Assembly: GCA_029255105.1 (NCBI GenBank)
Contig: JAQWWH010000022.1
Coordinates: forward strand, 1-40,761
Length of the DNA: 40,761 nt
Source of the DNA: Flavimaricola sp.
Lineage (GTDB): Bacteria > Pseudomonadota > Alphaproteobacteria > Rhodobacterales > Rhodobacteraceae
Reading direction: 5' to 3'
Shown piece by piece: positions 1 through 7,408 of this stretch. The translations under genes and the position numbers were made by a program. The first letter of the stretch is position 1. Every line of letters starts with the position of its first letter. The notes under the pieces are model-generated. The model did not search any database. It was not told the origin of the DNA and worked only from the letters and a program-made list of their open reading frames with translations.

Positions 1-152
1 CTCGTGTCATCACGCAGGTCGACCCAGGCTCAGCCTTTCCCGCCGAATTTCTTTGGTATGATTCTTCCAAGGCGTGTCAGGAACTCGGTTGGACGACACG
101 GCCATTGCGCGAAACAGTCGAGCGGGCTGTAAAGTATTTGCAATGCCGTTGA
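1..152 (+). CDS. NAD-dependent epimerase/dehydratase, C-terminal end (partial)
   Basis: Only the last 49 codons are inside the window, reading in frame from position 3 to a TGA at 150-152. The peptide contains YDSSKACQELGW followed by RPLRETVERAVKYL. This is the usual C-terminus of extended short-chain dehydrogenases that act on nucleotide sugars or as dihydroflavonol-reductase-like enzymes: a Ser/Lys-rich helix start, the conserved ELGW, then the final 'basic, Arg-Glu-Thr, Tyr' helix. The catalytic Tyr-x3-Lys and the Rossmann glycine motif lie outside, so substrate cannot be judged. A role in surface polysaccharide precursor synthesis would fit the glycosyltransferase and sulfotransferases at 2668-5352, but this is inference from location. 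Confidence 0.7.
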   Translation, partial: RVITQVDPGSAFPAEFLWYDSSKACQELGWTTRPLRETVERAVKYLQCR

Positions 153-518
153 AAATTGTAAAATCACCATGTATCAAAGAGCGCCGATTTTAGAAAGATT
201 TGACCTTAACCACTGCCCTTGGACAAGCAACGTGACGCGATGAGGTTTAGTTGCGGGCCACGACACTGTTTTGGCACAGTTTTGGGAGAACACTGTGCGA
301 GGCACAGGCCTTTGATAAGTGGTGTGTCTGCTAGCGGTCTCTGAATCGGTCAGCAATGATGTCACCGTTTGCGCCAATGTGGCCGCGCATTTCCGCCCTG
401 AGATCAAGCCAGCCTTGCGCGACCGCGTCAGGGACGAGGGATCGAGCGGGAAGCGATGTTGAGTGAACGTCTTGCCATAAAAATGCTGGTGGTGCTGGTT
501 CTCCGCCCACGGCGCGAC
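153..518. other. Stretch without a convincing gene
   Basis: About 366 bases between the epimerase end and the IS remnant. A 124-codon open frame on the minus strand (548-174) has no recognisable motif, no plausible ribosome site and runs across the IS end at its 5' side, so it is not called. The plus strand reads as short broken frames. Composition is A+T-richer than the core part of the window, as expected for degraded accessory DNA. No terminator or tRNA was seen. Confidence 0.5.
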
Positions 519-626
519 TGGATTGCCCCCACTTAAGTGGTCCGCCAACTGGGATATTGTAATCCCATTTCAGGGGGCTGAGAGATGGTTGAAGAGAGAG
601 GCAAACCCGAAGAGATCGTGCTGAAG
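519..626 (+). mobile_element. IS3-family element remnant (left end plus start of orfA)
   Basis: From 519 the sequence TGGATTGCCCCC followed by the palindrome CCACTTAAGTGG (529-540) looks like the terminal inverted repeat of a common IS3-family group. An orfA start follows at 585 reading MVEERGKPEEIVLK, which matches the start of those transposases (typically 'KPEEIVxKLRQV'). After codon 14 the reading departs from the transposase and no helix-turn-helix, orfB or right inverted repeat is seen before the integrase, so only about 108 bases survive. The family assignment rests on remembered consensus; the deletion is visible in the sequence. Confidence 0.6.
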
Positions 627-991
627 CAGGTGTCCCCGCACATTAGGTTTGCCGAAATCCCGTGGGTTTGGCCTTGCGCGACTAATCAGAGAGAGGAACG
701 AGTCGGAAGCCCGCCGGCGAGAGATGAACCTGGACCCAGGTGTCTTGATCTCTTTAGTTGTTGTATTGCTGCTACTGATTGCAATGCTTCTTTCTTTAGG
801 CTCAACGCGAATAGATCAACCCGTTATTTGCACCCGCTCACAAGTAGCAAATCTTCGACAATATAAAACCACACGAGCCCCATGCTGTCGCCCTCGGCAT
901 CGTCAAGGCGGTCCAAGCGAAGCAGAGAGCCATTCCGCAAGGCGAGTTATGGTTGGGAGGCACGGCTTTAGCACCAAGCCCTTACCTCGAG
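627..991. other. Stretch of unknown content; possible small membrane ORF from 724
   Basis: Between the IS remnant and the 3' end of the integrase. The only notable frame starts with ATG at 724 and reads MNLDPGVLISLVVVLLLL then IAMLLSLGS, one strongly hydrophobic segment, before continuing through a low-complexity basic tail to 1011, overlapping the integrase 3' end. No ribosome-binding site of note precedes it and no family is recognised. It may be a chance frame in decayed DNA; a genuine one-span small protein cannot be excluded. Confidence 0.25.
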
Positions 992-2308
992 CTAACCAGA
1001 GCGATCCTTGAAGAACTTCCCTAGATCCGGTGGTCCATCGTCTTCGGCTTGTGCATAGTACTCAGGATGCTTGTACTCATCGAACCTGCCAGGATCGTGG
1101 TACTCCCAGAACTGCTCCCAGATTTTGTCGAAGACGGGACGTAGTACCTCTACGTTTCTGATGATGTAGCTACTTGTAATCGACCCACCTGACTTGTGGT
1201 TCATTGCCTTGCGAACGGACTCGAAGTCTACTCCGGCGGCGTGGGCATGGGTGGCAAAGGTTCTTCTGAGGTCATGCAAGGTGAACTTGAGGCCCGTCGC
1301 GTCACAGATTGCCTTGAGTTGGCTCTTTGGCTCAACCATTGGACCAGTCTGATTGCGGTTAGGAAAGACCCAAGGTGTTTCACCAGAGTTCTTCTTCTGG
1401 GCCTTCAGGATCCAAACCACCATCTGGGATAGTGGGATGCTGTGGTCAGTGTTGTTCTTCGTGTCACGAGCAATGAGCAACTTCGTCTCGAGGTCAACGT
1501 CTTCCCAGAGCAGCCCCAAGCCCTCGCTCCGTCTCAAGCCGGTATAGAGCAGCAGTAGGATCAGGTGCATCCCTTGGCTTGTGACCCGATGCTGTGGCCT
1601 AGCACCCTCCCTAGCGAACCAGTCGTCATAAGTGTCAGAGAACTCAATCAGCTTATGAATGTCGGCTTCCAGCAGGTAGGTTTCACGAGGCTTGTTGGAG
1701 CGCGGTATCCTCTTTTCTTTCAACACGTCCACGGGGTTCTCGGTAAGTAGTCGCACACCGTTAAGTTCATCTGCTTTGGCGTAGTTGCAGAGTGCGCTTA
1801 GCATCCTGAAGGCCTTGTTGGCTGTAGCGTGACCCCTCAGGTCCTTCTCCTTGGTGAAATGCTTGAGGACTTCATTCCTAGAAATCGAGGCGATGGGTTT
1901 GTCCTGCCACTGCTCGAACACCGTGTTCATGACGCTGCGGTAGTCATAGGCTGTCTTGGGCTTAAGGGATCGTGTTTCCAAGTATTCACCAAAGACTTGC
2001 CTCAGGGTGGTGCCTTTGAAGCTCTCCTCGGCCTTGATGCGGGCGTCTTCTGCCTTGGGTGACGTACCCTGTTGCATACGCTGGAGGAGTGTCAGGGCTT
2101 CTTTCCGCGCTCTTTCCGAGGAGAACACGGGGTACGTCCCAATTGCCTTCCGGGCTGTTCCGGCGCCCCGCACTCTTCCCTCAGCGAAGAACGTCTTCCT
2201 GCCGGTAGGGGACACCTTCACGCCAAAGCCGCGAGTGTACTCACACCTGACGAACTGGTCCTTGTCTGACGGCTCTAGCTTGCGGACAACTGTATCAGTC
2301 AGCTTCAT
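992..2308 (-). CDS. Tyrosine site-specific recombinase (P4-type prophage/island integrase)
   Basis: A 438-residue integrase that would catalyse insertion and excision of an integrative element at a tRNA gene. Residues 1-95 form the N-terminal arm-binding domain seen in P4-like integrases (KLTDTVVRKL, then GFGVKVSPTGRKTF). A core-binding SAM-like domain covers about 100-200 and the catalytic domain about 210-400. The active-site set is complete: Arg260 (TGLRRSE), Lys285, His346 and Arg349 (LHDLRRTFATHA), His372 (NHKSG) and Tyr382. ATG at 2308 is taken in preference to the GTG one codon upstream. The gene is transcribed away from the tRNA-Arg fragment at 2443-2492, only about 135 bp from its start, the usual int/att arrangement. 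The intact catalytic residues suggest a functional enzyme. Confidence 0.95.
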   Translation of the reverse strand: MKLTDTVVRKLEPSDKDQFVRCEYTRGFGVKVSPTGRKTFFAEGRVRGAGTARKAIGTYPVFSSERARKEALTLLQRMQQGTSPKAEDARIKAEESFKGTTLRQVFGEYLETRSLKPKTAYDYRSVMNTVFEQWQDKPIASISRNEVLKHFTKEKDLRGHATANKAFRMLSALCNYAKADELNGVRLLTENPVDVLKEKRIPRSNKPRETYLLEADIHKLIEFSDTYDDWFAREGARPQHRVTSQGMHLILLLLYTGLRRSEGLGLLWEDVDLETKLLIARDTKNNTDHSIPLSQMVVWILKAQKKNSGETPWVFPNRNQTGPMVEPKSQLKAICDATGLKFTLHDLRRTFATHAHAAGVDFESVRKAMNHKSGGSITSSYIIRNVEVLRPVFDKIWEQFWEYHDPGRFDEYKHPEYYAQAEDDGPPDLGKFFKDRSG

Positions 2309-2442
2309 CACGATATCCCGCTGTATGGAAAGTAGACGGAAAGTAGACAGGCCAAAGTAGACAGATAGTAGGCAAAAGTGTCAATATACAGCTGTTAATC
2401 CGTAAAGAAAGCCAAGTTATGCTGATAGAATACAGGTGGCAA

Positions 2443-2492
2443 GCTGACTTCTAATCAGCAGGTTCGGGGTTCGAGTCCTCGTGGGATCGCCA
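2443..2492 (+). pseudogene. 3' half of tRNA-Arg(UCU): probable attachment-site scar
   Basis: The sequence folds as the 3' half of a tRNA. The anticodon stem GCTGA/TCAGC (2443-2447, 2455-2459) encloses loop CTTCTAA with anticodon TCT (Arg). A 5-nt variable loop, a T arm (CGGGG, TTCGAGT, CCTCG), acceptor strand TGGGATC (2482-2488), discriminator G and encoded CCA (2490-2492) follow. The 5' acceptor strand GATCCCA and a D arm are absent upstream, where the sequence is A+T-rich. The loop and discriminator G agree with bacterial tRNA-Arg(UCU). A 3' tRNA fragment beside an integrase is the standard right-hand attachment repeat; the intact tRNA should lie at the other end of the element, left of the window. 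Confidence 0.85.
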
Positions 2493-2667
2493 GCATTTCA
2501 AGGGGTTGGCTGGTTTTTGTGAATCGTGTTTCATGAGGACAGGGAAGACAACAGTGCCCTACGCCCGCAGCTCGATGTGGTCTTCCAGAAGTGCCATGAG
2601 CGGGGAAGCTGCGTTGCCTTTGGCATTACCTGATTGACAAGGCTGACGAGCTTGTTGATGAAACAGT
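2493..2667. other. Intergenic stretch right of the att scar
   Basis: 175 bases between the tRNA fragment and the GT1 glycosyltransferase. No gene, tRNA or clear terminator is seen. It is the first DNA outside the presumed element if the tRNA fragment is its right boundary, yet it and the next 2.8 kb keep the A+T-richer look of accessory DNA. Confidence 0.4.
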
Positions 2668-3735
2668 GTGAAAAAGATATTGTTCATTGCTGGGCCTGCG
2701 CTGGGGCATATCTCAAGGCTCCTGACGATCGCGTCTGCCCTTCGAAATCTAGCGGATGTTAACATTCGCTTTGCTATTCCGGATCGTTCCCGGTTTCTAG
2801 GCCTGATCCCCGAGAGTGGTTTCAGTCTATCCGCGATCCCGCATCAAGAGAACACTGCATCTTTCGAAGGGTTTGCAAACGAAATTGAAACGCTACTTTC
2901 TTCCGAGAAATTTGATCTAATCCTTTGTGACATTGAGCCGGTCGGTTGGCAATCAGTGATAGACTGGCCGTCGATCCCTCGCATACTTGTGACCAATGTT
3001 TTTCTTGCACAAGCTGGTGCCCAGACGGTCCAGCAGAAAAAACTCTCAAAACTCAAAGAAGTGATCAATACAATCCGCCTAGCGAAGGGATTGAAAGAGT
3101 TGGAATCGCCAGAACAGCTGTATGATGCAGACGAAGTTCTATTTTCTGATCCACAGCCTCTCGTGGACCAATTTGGGCTACAGAATGAGAAACAGAAATC
3201 TTGCGGCGCCTGCTTTTGGGAGTTGACAGGCGAACTTCCTGCTGAGTTGTTAGGCCTCCGTAATGTTTTGTTGGCGTCGATGGGTACTACTGGTCGCATA
3301 GGAATGCTTCCGGATTTGATAAATGGGCTCGCCCGGTTCTGCGGTACTGCCGAGATGGTATATGTTGGTCCCTGCGCTCCGAAAGTGAGCGAATTTGAGG
3401 TCAAATGCCACTCATATCATCAGCTTCCGTTTGCGCCTCTTCTTCAAAATGCTGCTTTGGCGATCACACAGGGAGGTAGTGGCTCGACCTATCAGGCATT
3501 GTCCTACGGTGTGCCGGTGGTCGTGGTGCCAACACTTCGAAATCACCAGGTTCTTGGTGAGCTGATTGAAGCATTGGGCGTTGGGTTAGTCATTGGGCAA
3601 GATGACACGCCTGAAAAGTTGAAAAATTTTGATTTCCAGAAGATGCGAGCCAATGCTAGTGTGTTTGCCTCCAAAATGAAGGATCAAAATGGACCAAATT
3701 TTATCGCACGAAGAATTCTCGAGCGGCTGATTTGA
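2668..3735 (+). CDS. GT1-type (UDP-glycosyltransferase/MGT-like) glycosyltransferase
   Basis: A 355-residue cytoplasmic GT-B enzyme expected to transfer a sugar from a nucleotide donor to a lipid or small acceptor. The N-terminus MKKILFIAGPALGHISR has the GH-x-x-R/P acceptor-domain motif that opens GT1 enzymes. The donor-binding C-terminal domain carries the family signature near residues 269-288 (ITQGGSGST, then ALSYGVPVVVVP), with QNAAL just before it; usually the equivalent is 'HGG'. Here Gln replaces the first His of that motif, leaving the following Gly-Gly intact. Translation probably starts at GTG 2668, since no in-frame ATG fits and the start gives the full N-terminal beta strand; no strong ribosome site is visible. 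Codon use is A+T-richer than in core genes. Acceptor unknown; the two sulfotransferases downstream suggest a sulfated glycoside. Confidence 0.8.
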   Translation: MKKILFIAGPALGHISRLLTIASALRNLADVNIRFAIPDRSRFLGLIPESGFSLSAIPHQENTASFEGFANEIETLLSSEKFDLILCDIEPVGWQSVIDWPSIPRILVTNVFLAQAGAQTVQQKKLSKLKEVINTIRLAKGLKELESPEQLYDADEVLFSDPQPLVDQFGLQNEKQKSCGACFWELTGELPAELLGLRNVLLASMGTTGRIGMLPDLINGLARFCGTAEMVYVGPCAPKVSEFEVKCHSYHQLPFAPLLQNAALAITQGGSGSTYQALSYGVPVVVVPTLRNHQVLGELIEALGVGLVIGQDDTPEKLKNFDFQKMRANASVFASKMKDQNGPNFIARRILERLI

Positions 3736-3823
3736 GTCATTTCAAAAATTCAGTGCGGACCCTGTTTTCATTGCTTCGCACATTGCTCGCTGGAAAGTTA
3801 TTCTAAGGATCGGAAAATTCATT

Positions 3824-4645
3824 GTGAAACGCAGAGAGTTTATGCACACCAGTTCTAGCACCGGGCCACTCGCGCAAAACCAGAGCCACAATTTTGCGCT
3901 GGGCCAAACAATGAGGATATATTCGGCCTCAGCCTGCTATACTTGGATTCCTAAGAATGCCTGCTCAACCATGCGGTTTTCTGTTGCTGTTGCCAATGGC
4001 TGTATCTCGGATATTTCAGACATAAACTGGATTCATGCGAACAACAAATCCTTCAACGCAAACACGGAATCTGCCTTCCTGTCTGACTATACATTTGTCA
4101 TTTTGCGTTGTCCCTATCAAAGGATATACAGCGCGTTTATGGATAAATTTGTCAATCTGGATATGCAGGCGTGGTTGTTTGGGAATTTAAGGAATCGCTC
4201 GTTTCACCCTCATGACCTGACTTTTCGAACGCTCCTCGCCGAACTAAGGAAAACACCGGCACCCCGGTATGATATTCATCTGCGCCATCAATCGTCATTC
4301 CTTCTGTATAGGGAATACGATGATTATTTTCGGCTTGAGGACTTTCCGCAGGCAGTCTCGACTATTGAAAAAAGGACTGGGATAAGCATCATCGATACCC
4401 GCGATGCCTTGCGCCATGATACTGCCAAGCTCAAGGTGATGCCCGACTTCAAGGATCCAATGGATATTCCGGCAGTCGAGCTTCTGGAGAAAAAACGGCA
4501 GGGAATTATTCCTGATCCCAAAGCTATGTTTGATGCGCAGATAGCCTCGGAAGTGAAGGCGATGTATGCAGAGGATATTGCGCTATATGAGCGGAAATTT
4601 GGAAAATCTGAGTTGATGAGTTTTATTGATGCAAGGGCGGATTGA
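3824..4645 (+). CDS. Sulfotransferase (carbohydrate sulfotransferase, Sulfotransfer_2-like)
   Basis: A 273-residue protein likely to move sulfate from PAPS to a sugar or glycolipid hydroxyl. Residues 41-51 (WIPKNACSTMR) match the 5'-phosphosulfate-binding loop of the HNK-1/chondroitin-type family (PK-x-[AG]-[CG]-[ST]-[ST]), and residues 92-104 (VILRCPYQRIYSA) match the 3'-phosphate loop with its Arg and the Ser of 'R-x-P-x-x-R-x-x-S'. GTG at 3824 is preceded by AAGGAT at suitable distance; ATG at 3842 is an alternative that leaves both motifs intact. No signal peptide or membrane span is seen, so it should act in the cytoplasm. Its TGA shares a base with the ATG of the next gene, so the two are translationally linked. 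Confidence 0.8.
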   Translation: MKRREFMHTSSSTGPLAQNQSHNFALGQTMRIYSASACYTWIPKNACSTMRFSVAVANGCISDISDINWIHANNKSFNANTESAFLSDYTFVILRCPYQRIYSAFMDKFVNLDMQAWLFGNLRNRSFHPHDLTFRTLLAELRKTPAPRYDIHLRHQSSFLLYREYDDYFRLEDFPQAVSTIEKRTGISIIDTRDALRHDTAKLKVMPDFKDPMDIPAVELLEKKRQGIIPDPKAMFDAQIASEVKAMYAEDIALYERKFGKSELMSFIDARAD

Positions 4646-5352
4646 TGCCCCGGACGATTTTTCTACATGCTGGAAAACACAAGACAGGTTCAACTTCGAT
4701 CCAACACTACCTTGCGGACAACGCAGAATTTCTGGCCAATCTTGGATTGGCCACGGTTGAGAACATTTTTGAAATAGTTCCCAAGAGAAAAGCAACGGCG
4801 ATGGTGAACTGCTTTGATATTGCGCATTGCATCATCAGGCCGGAACTGAACACGCCAATAAGGCTTCGCTACCCTGAATTGGCTGCACCCACTCTTGAGC
4901 AGCAACGGCTACAGGCGCTGCGCATAAATGAAAGGCTTATGGCGAAGCCTGGTCATGCTTTGATAATATCGGCGGAAGCGTTTTCATTTCTCAGACGCCC
5001 TTCTGAGCGCGAAATCTTTGATTTGGCTTTCCAAGGGTTCGAGGTTCGCACGGTTCTATTTCTAAGAGAGCGCCAGGATTGGCTCGAAAGCTGGAAAAAG
5101 CAGACAGCCGGGCCCTTTGCAAAGTTTGGGCGGCCCGTTGGAGATGTCGAAAGCGTCTTTGACTATGCACCGACCTCATGGCTAACAGATGATGCCAGCA
5201 TTGAGGCCTTCTTTCAGCCTGGCTGCCAAACGCTTTGCTATGAAACCGCGATGGAGAAGCACGGCAGTGTGGTTCCTGCGTTTCTTGAAGCGATTGGTTT
5301 GGATCCGTCTGAATGTCCGCCATGGCAGAAATATTGGCGAAATCAGTCTTGA
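4645..5352 (+). CDS. Sulfotransferase-like protein (second, divergent)
   Basis: A 235-residue protein starting at ATG 4645, overlapping the previous stop codon by one base (TGATG). Residues 7-20 (LHAGKHKTGSTSIQ) are the 5'-phosphosulfate loop of the bacterial 'HxGxxKTGSTSIQ' sulfotransferase-like group, and the segment VLFLRERQDWLESW is its 3'-phosphate region. Sequence outside these loops differs from the neighbour at 3824, so this is not a recent duplicate. It is at the short end for the group but has a natural stop and intact motifs. It probably sulfates the same product at another position or a different intermediate; the acceptor cannot be told. Confidence 0.7.
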   Translation: MPRTIFLHAGKHKTGSTSIQHYLADNAEFLANLGLATVENIFEIVPKRKATAMVNCFDIAHCIIRPELNTPIRLRYPELAAPTLEQQRLQALRINERLMAKPGHALIISAEAFSFLRRPSEREIFDLAFQGFEVRTVLFLRERQDWLESWKKQTAGPFAKFGRPVGDVESVFDYAPTSWLTDDASIEAFFQPGCQTLCYETAMEKHGSVVPAFLEAIGLDPSECPPWQKYWRNQS

Positions 5353-5648
5353 ACTGAATTGTCTTTGCCATGTCTGCGGTAGGTGAAGGCTCGCAGTGCA
5401 GGGGCCGAGTAGTGTCCAGAGCTTCTGAGAACGTACCAAATTGAATCCCGGCTTAGCCGATCGCGCTCCTGACGGCCGTCTGCCTTGCATCGAGCCGGAC
5501 CTCCAGCTTTCGTGAGAGTGGACTTGGGGCAGACCATAGCCTACCGAAGAAAGTAGATCCCCTTAGCCGGGGTCATCCGGCCGAATTCCCAAGATTGCCC
5601 AAGAACTGGTATCGATTGAGGGATTTGACTGAATACGGGAGCCGTGGA
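5353..5648. other. Boundary between A+T-richer island DNA and core-like DNA
   Basis: 296 bases with no convincing gene. A CCCC/GGGG hairpin (around 5559-5573, GATCCCC then GGGGTC) lies in it without a following T-run, so it is not called as a terminator. Base composition changes here: the three genes to the left are A+T-richer, whereas the lipase gene to the right has the GC-rich third positions of the rest of the window. Confidence 0.4.
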
Positions 5649-7382
5649 ATGTCGAACCTCGAGGCAAGCACACAGCAGGGGGCTAGGGCGAACGCGCGAT
5701 CGGCGGGGTCGAAAACCAGCCGCCGCAGCCTATTGCTTGGCGGGGCGTCAGCCGCGCTGTTGAGCGCTTGCAGCAGCGGACCCATCCCCATCGCACAAGC
5801 CAGCCTCTCTGACGCTGATCTTCAGGGGCTTGCCTACAATCCGGTCGTCTACAACCTGGACCTTTGTATTCTGTGCTATCAGCTTTGGGCCCAGACCCTC
5901 GTCTGGCCATTTGACCCCTTCTTTGAAAAGCATGGCAATGATGACGCCCGCAATGCTTTCATGGCCAAGGCGCGCGACTGGGTGCGCTTTCCTGTTGCCA
6001 GGATGGCCGCGCGCGCGCCGACACCTGCAGGCTATCGTGGCCCGGGCTCTTTGGCGGGCTTTGCCAACAACCCCGGCCATGATCCGGTGCTGTATCGGTA
6101 TGACACGCTGCGACCCTGGTTCCCCGTTGTGAGCCTGCTTGAAACAACCTGGACGGAACAAAAGCCATTGCAGGCGATCAGCGGCGAAATCCGCGATGTT
6201 CTGATGTGCTACCGCCCGACCGGTGGCGGTGACAATGGGGTTCGGCTGTCCCACGTGGCAAGTGCGGGGCGACTGGCAGCGCGAAGCGCGCGCGATGTCT
6301 TGATCGCATTTGAAGGCGGGACTGGTGACAAGGGTGAACCTGACCAACCAGCATCGCAAAGTATGCTGGGGTTCGTCCTCAAACGGCACATTGCCGGTAC
6401 ATCTGATTACGATATCCACATTGTTTTCCGGGGCAGCCGCTCGGGTTCGGCCGCGCGGGCCGCGTTTCGGGCGCTGAGCACCGAGAACGCCGAGGGGAAC
6501 CCCGACTGGATCACTGATTTTGGATATCGCCTAATTGGACCCGACGTGTTTGGCGATATCTCGACGGTGGGCAAGGTCCACCGGGGGATCGCTCATTCAT
6601 TGCGCAGTGCGTTGCCCAAGATCCGCGCAAGCCTTATCCATTTGGCCCAAGGGACAGGGGGCCGTCCGCCTCATCGTATCTACGTGACGGGGCATAGTAT
6701 GGGGGCTGGTCTGGCGCAGCATTTCCTAAGTGCGGTAATGCTGGGTGACCAGTTCGGTCCATCCGGTCGTGGTCCGGCGATGCCTGCAGAACTACGGCGC
6801 TGGCCTTGGGACAATGTCAAACTTGTCACCTATTCTGCCCCTGTCTGCGGTGATGTGGTTTGGGCAAGGACTATGACCGAGGACATCCTGCAGTCCGAGT
6901 TCTTTGACCACCCGACCCCGGGCATTACCTTGACCGACCCCAAGGCTCTGACAGTTGGGAACTCTGAGATTGCGTTGCGCCTTGCCGATCCTGACAGGCC
7001 AGCCGGATACCGTATCTTGCATCCGACCGATCCGGTCACGACGCTGCGTGTGTTTGCCGGCAAACATGTGGGCAAGACAGTTTATGTTGCGAGCGCTAGC
7101 CCGTTGGGCTTTGCCGATACGGAAGGACACGAACCGATTGATGTGCGCAAACGCATGATCGACGCCTTGGCTGACCCCCGCTTGCCTGAAACGAGTTGGG
7201 TCTATCGCGATCTGGCCGAGCTAAGCCCCAATAGCCCGGAGGAGTTCACAGGTTCCCTTCCGGAGTTTGCCACCCTCGCCCGTGCGATCGAGCGCTATTA
7301 CCGCACGAGCGGCTACCCCGTGGATGTTGCTAGGCTGGCGGATGACTTTGCGGTCTTTGAGGGTCTGTTGGAAAGCAGTTAG
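5649..7382 (+). CDS. Exported class-3 lipase-like alpha/beta hydrolase, probable Tat lipoprotein
   Basis: A 577-residue hydrolase. ATG 5649 is preceded by GGGAG, so the longer frame from TTG 5595 is not used. Residues 24-41 carry SRRSLLLGGASAALLSAC: a twin arginine, a hydrophobic stretch and a lipobox ending at Cys41, so the protein is probably exported by Tat and lipidated. The nucleophile elbow is TGHSMGAG with Ser350, as in class-3 (fungal-type) lipases; upstream IVFRGSRSG resembles the strand carrying the oxyanion hole. An Asp and His must follow (LHPTDPV and later His are candidates). Length is greater than single-domain class-3 lipases, with about 200 extra N-terminal residues of no recognised family. 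It stands alone between the sulfotransferases and the GT4 gene, which is convergent. Confidence 0.8.
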   Translation: MSNLEASTQQGARANARSAGSKTSRRSLLLGGASAALLSACSSGPIPIAQASLSDADLQGLAYNPVVYNLDLCILCYQLWAQTLVWPFDPFFEKHGNDDARNAFMAKARDWVRFPVARMAARAPTPAGYRGPGSLAGFANNPGHDPVLYRYDTLRPWFPVVSLLETTWTEQKPLQAISGEIRDVLMCYRPTGGGDNGVRLSHVASAGRLAARSARDVLIAFEGGTGDKGEPDQPASQSMLGFVLKRHIAGTSDYDIHIVFRGSRSGSAARAAFRALSTENAEGNPDWITDFGYRLIGPDVFGDISTVGKVHRGIAHSLRSALPKIRASLIHLAQGTGGRPPHRIYVTGHSMGAGLAQHFLSAVMLGDQFGPSGRGPAMPAELRRWPWDNVKLVTYSAPVCGDVVWARTMTEDILQSEFFDHPTPGITLTDPKALTVGNSEIALRLADPDRPAGYRILHPTDPVTTLRVFAGKHVGKTVYVASASPLGFADTEGHEPIDVRKRMIDALADPRLPETSWVYRDLAELSPNSPEEFTGSLPEFATLARAIERYYRTSGYPVDVARLADDFAVFEGLLESS

Positions 7383-7408
7383 GGGCCGGCGCTGGCAGTC
7401 CCGGTTCA

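Noticed and set aside
174..548. 124-codon minus-strand frame
   Set aside because: No motif, no ribosome site, and its 5' end lies in the IS terminal repeat.
585..866. Full transposase orfA
   Set aside because: Only the first 14 codons resemble the family; the rest of the frame is unrelated.
1178..1200. Half of the REP-like palindrome (CGACCCACCT) in the integrase gene
   Set aside because: No complementary arm follows; short match inside coding sequence, taken as chance.
2416..2492. Intact tRNA-Arg gene
   Set aside because: The 5' acceptor strand GATCCCA and the D arm are missing upstream of 2443; only the 3' half is present.
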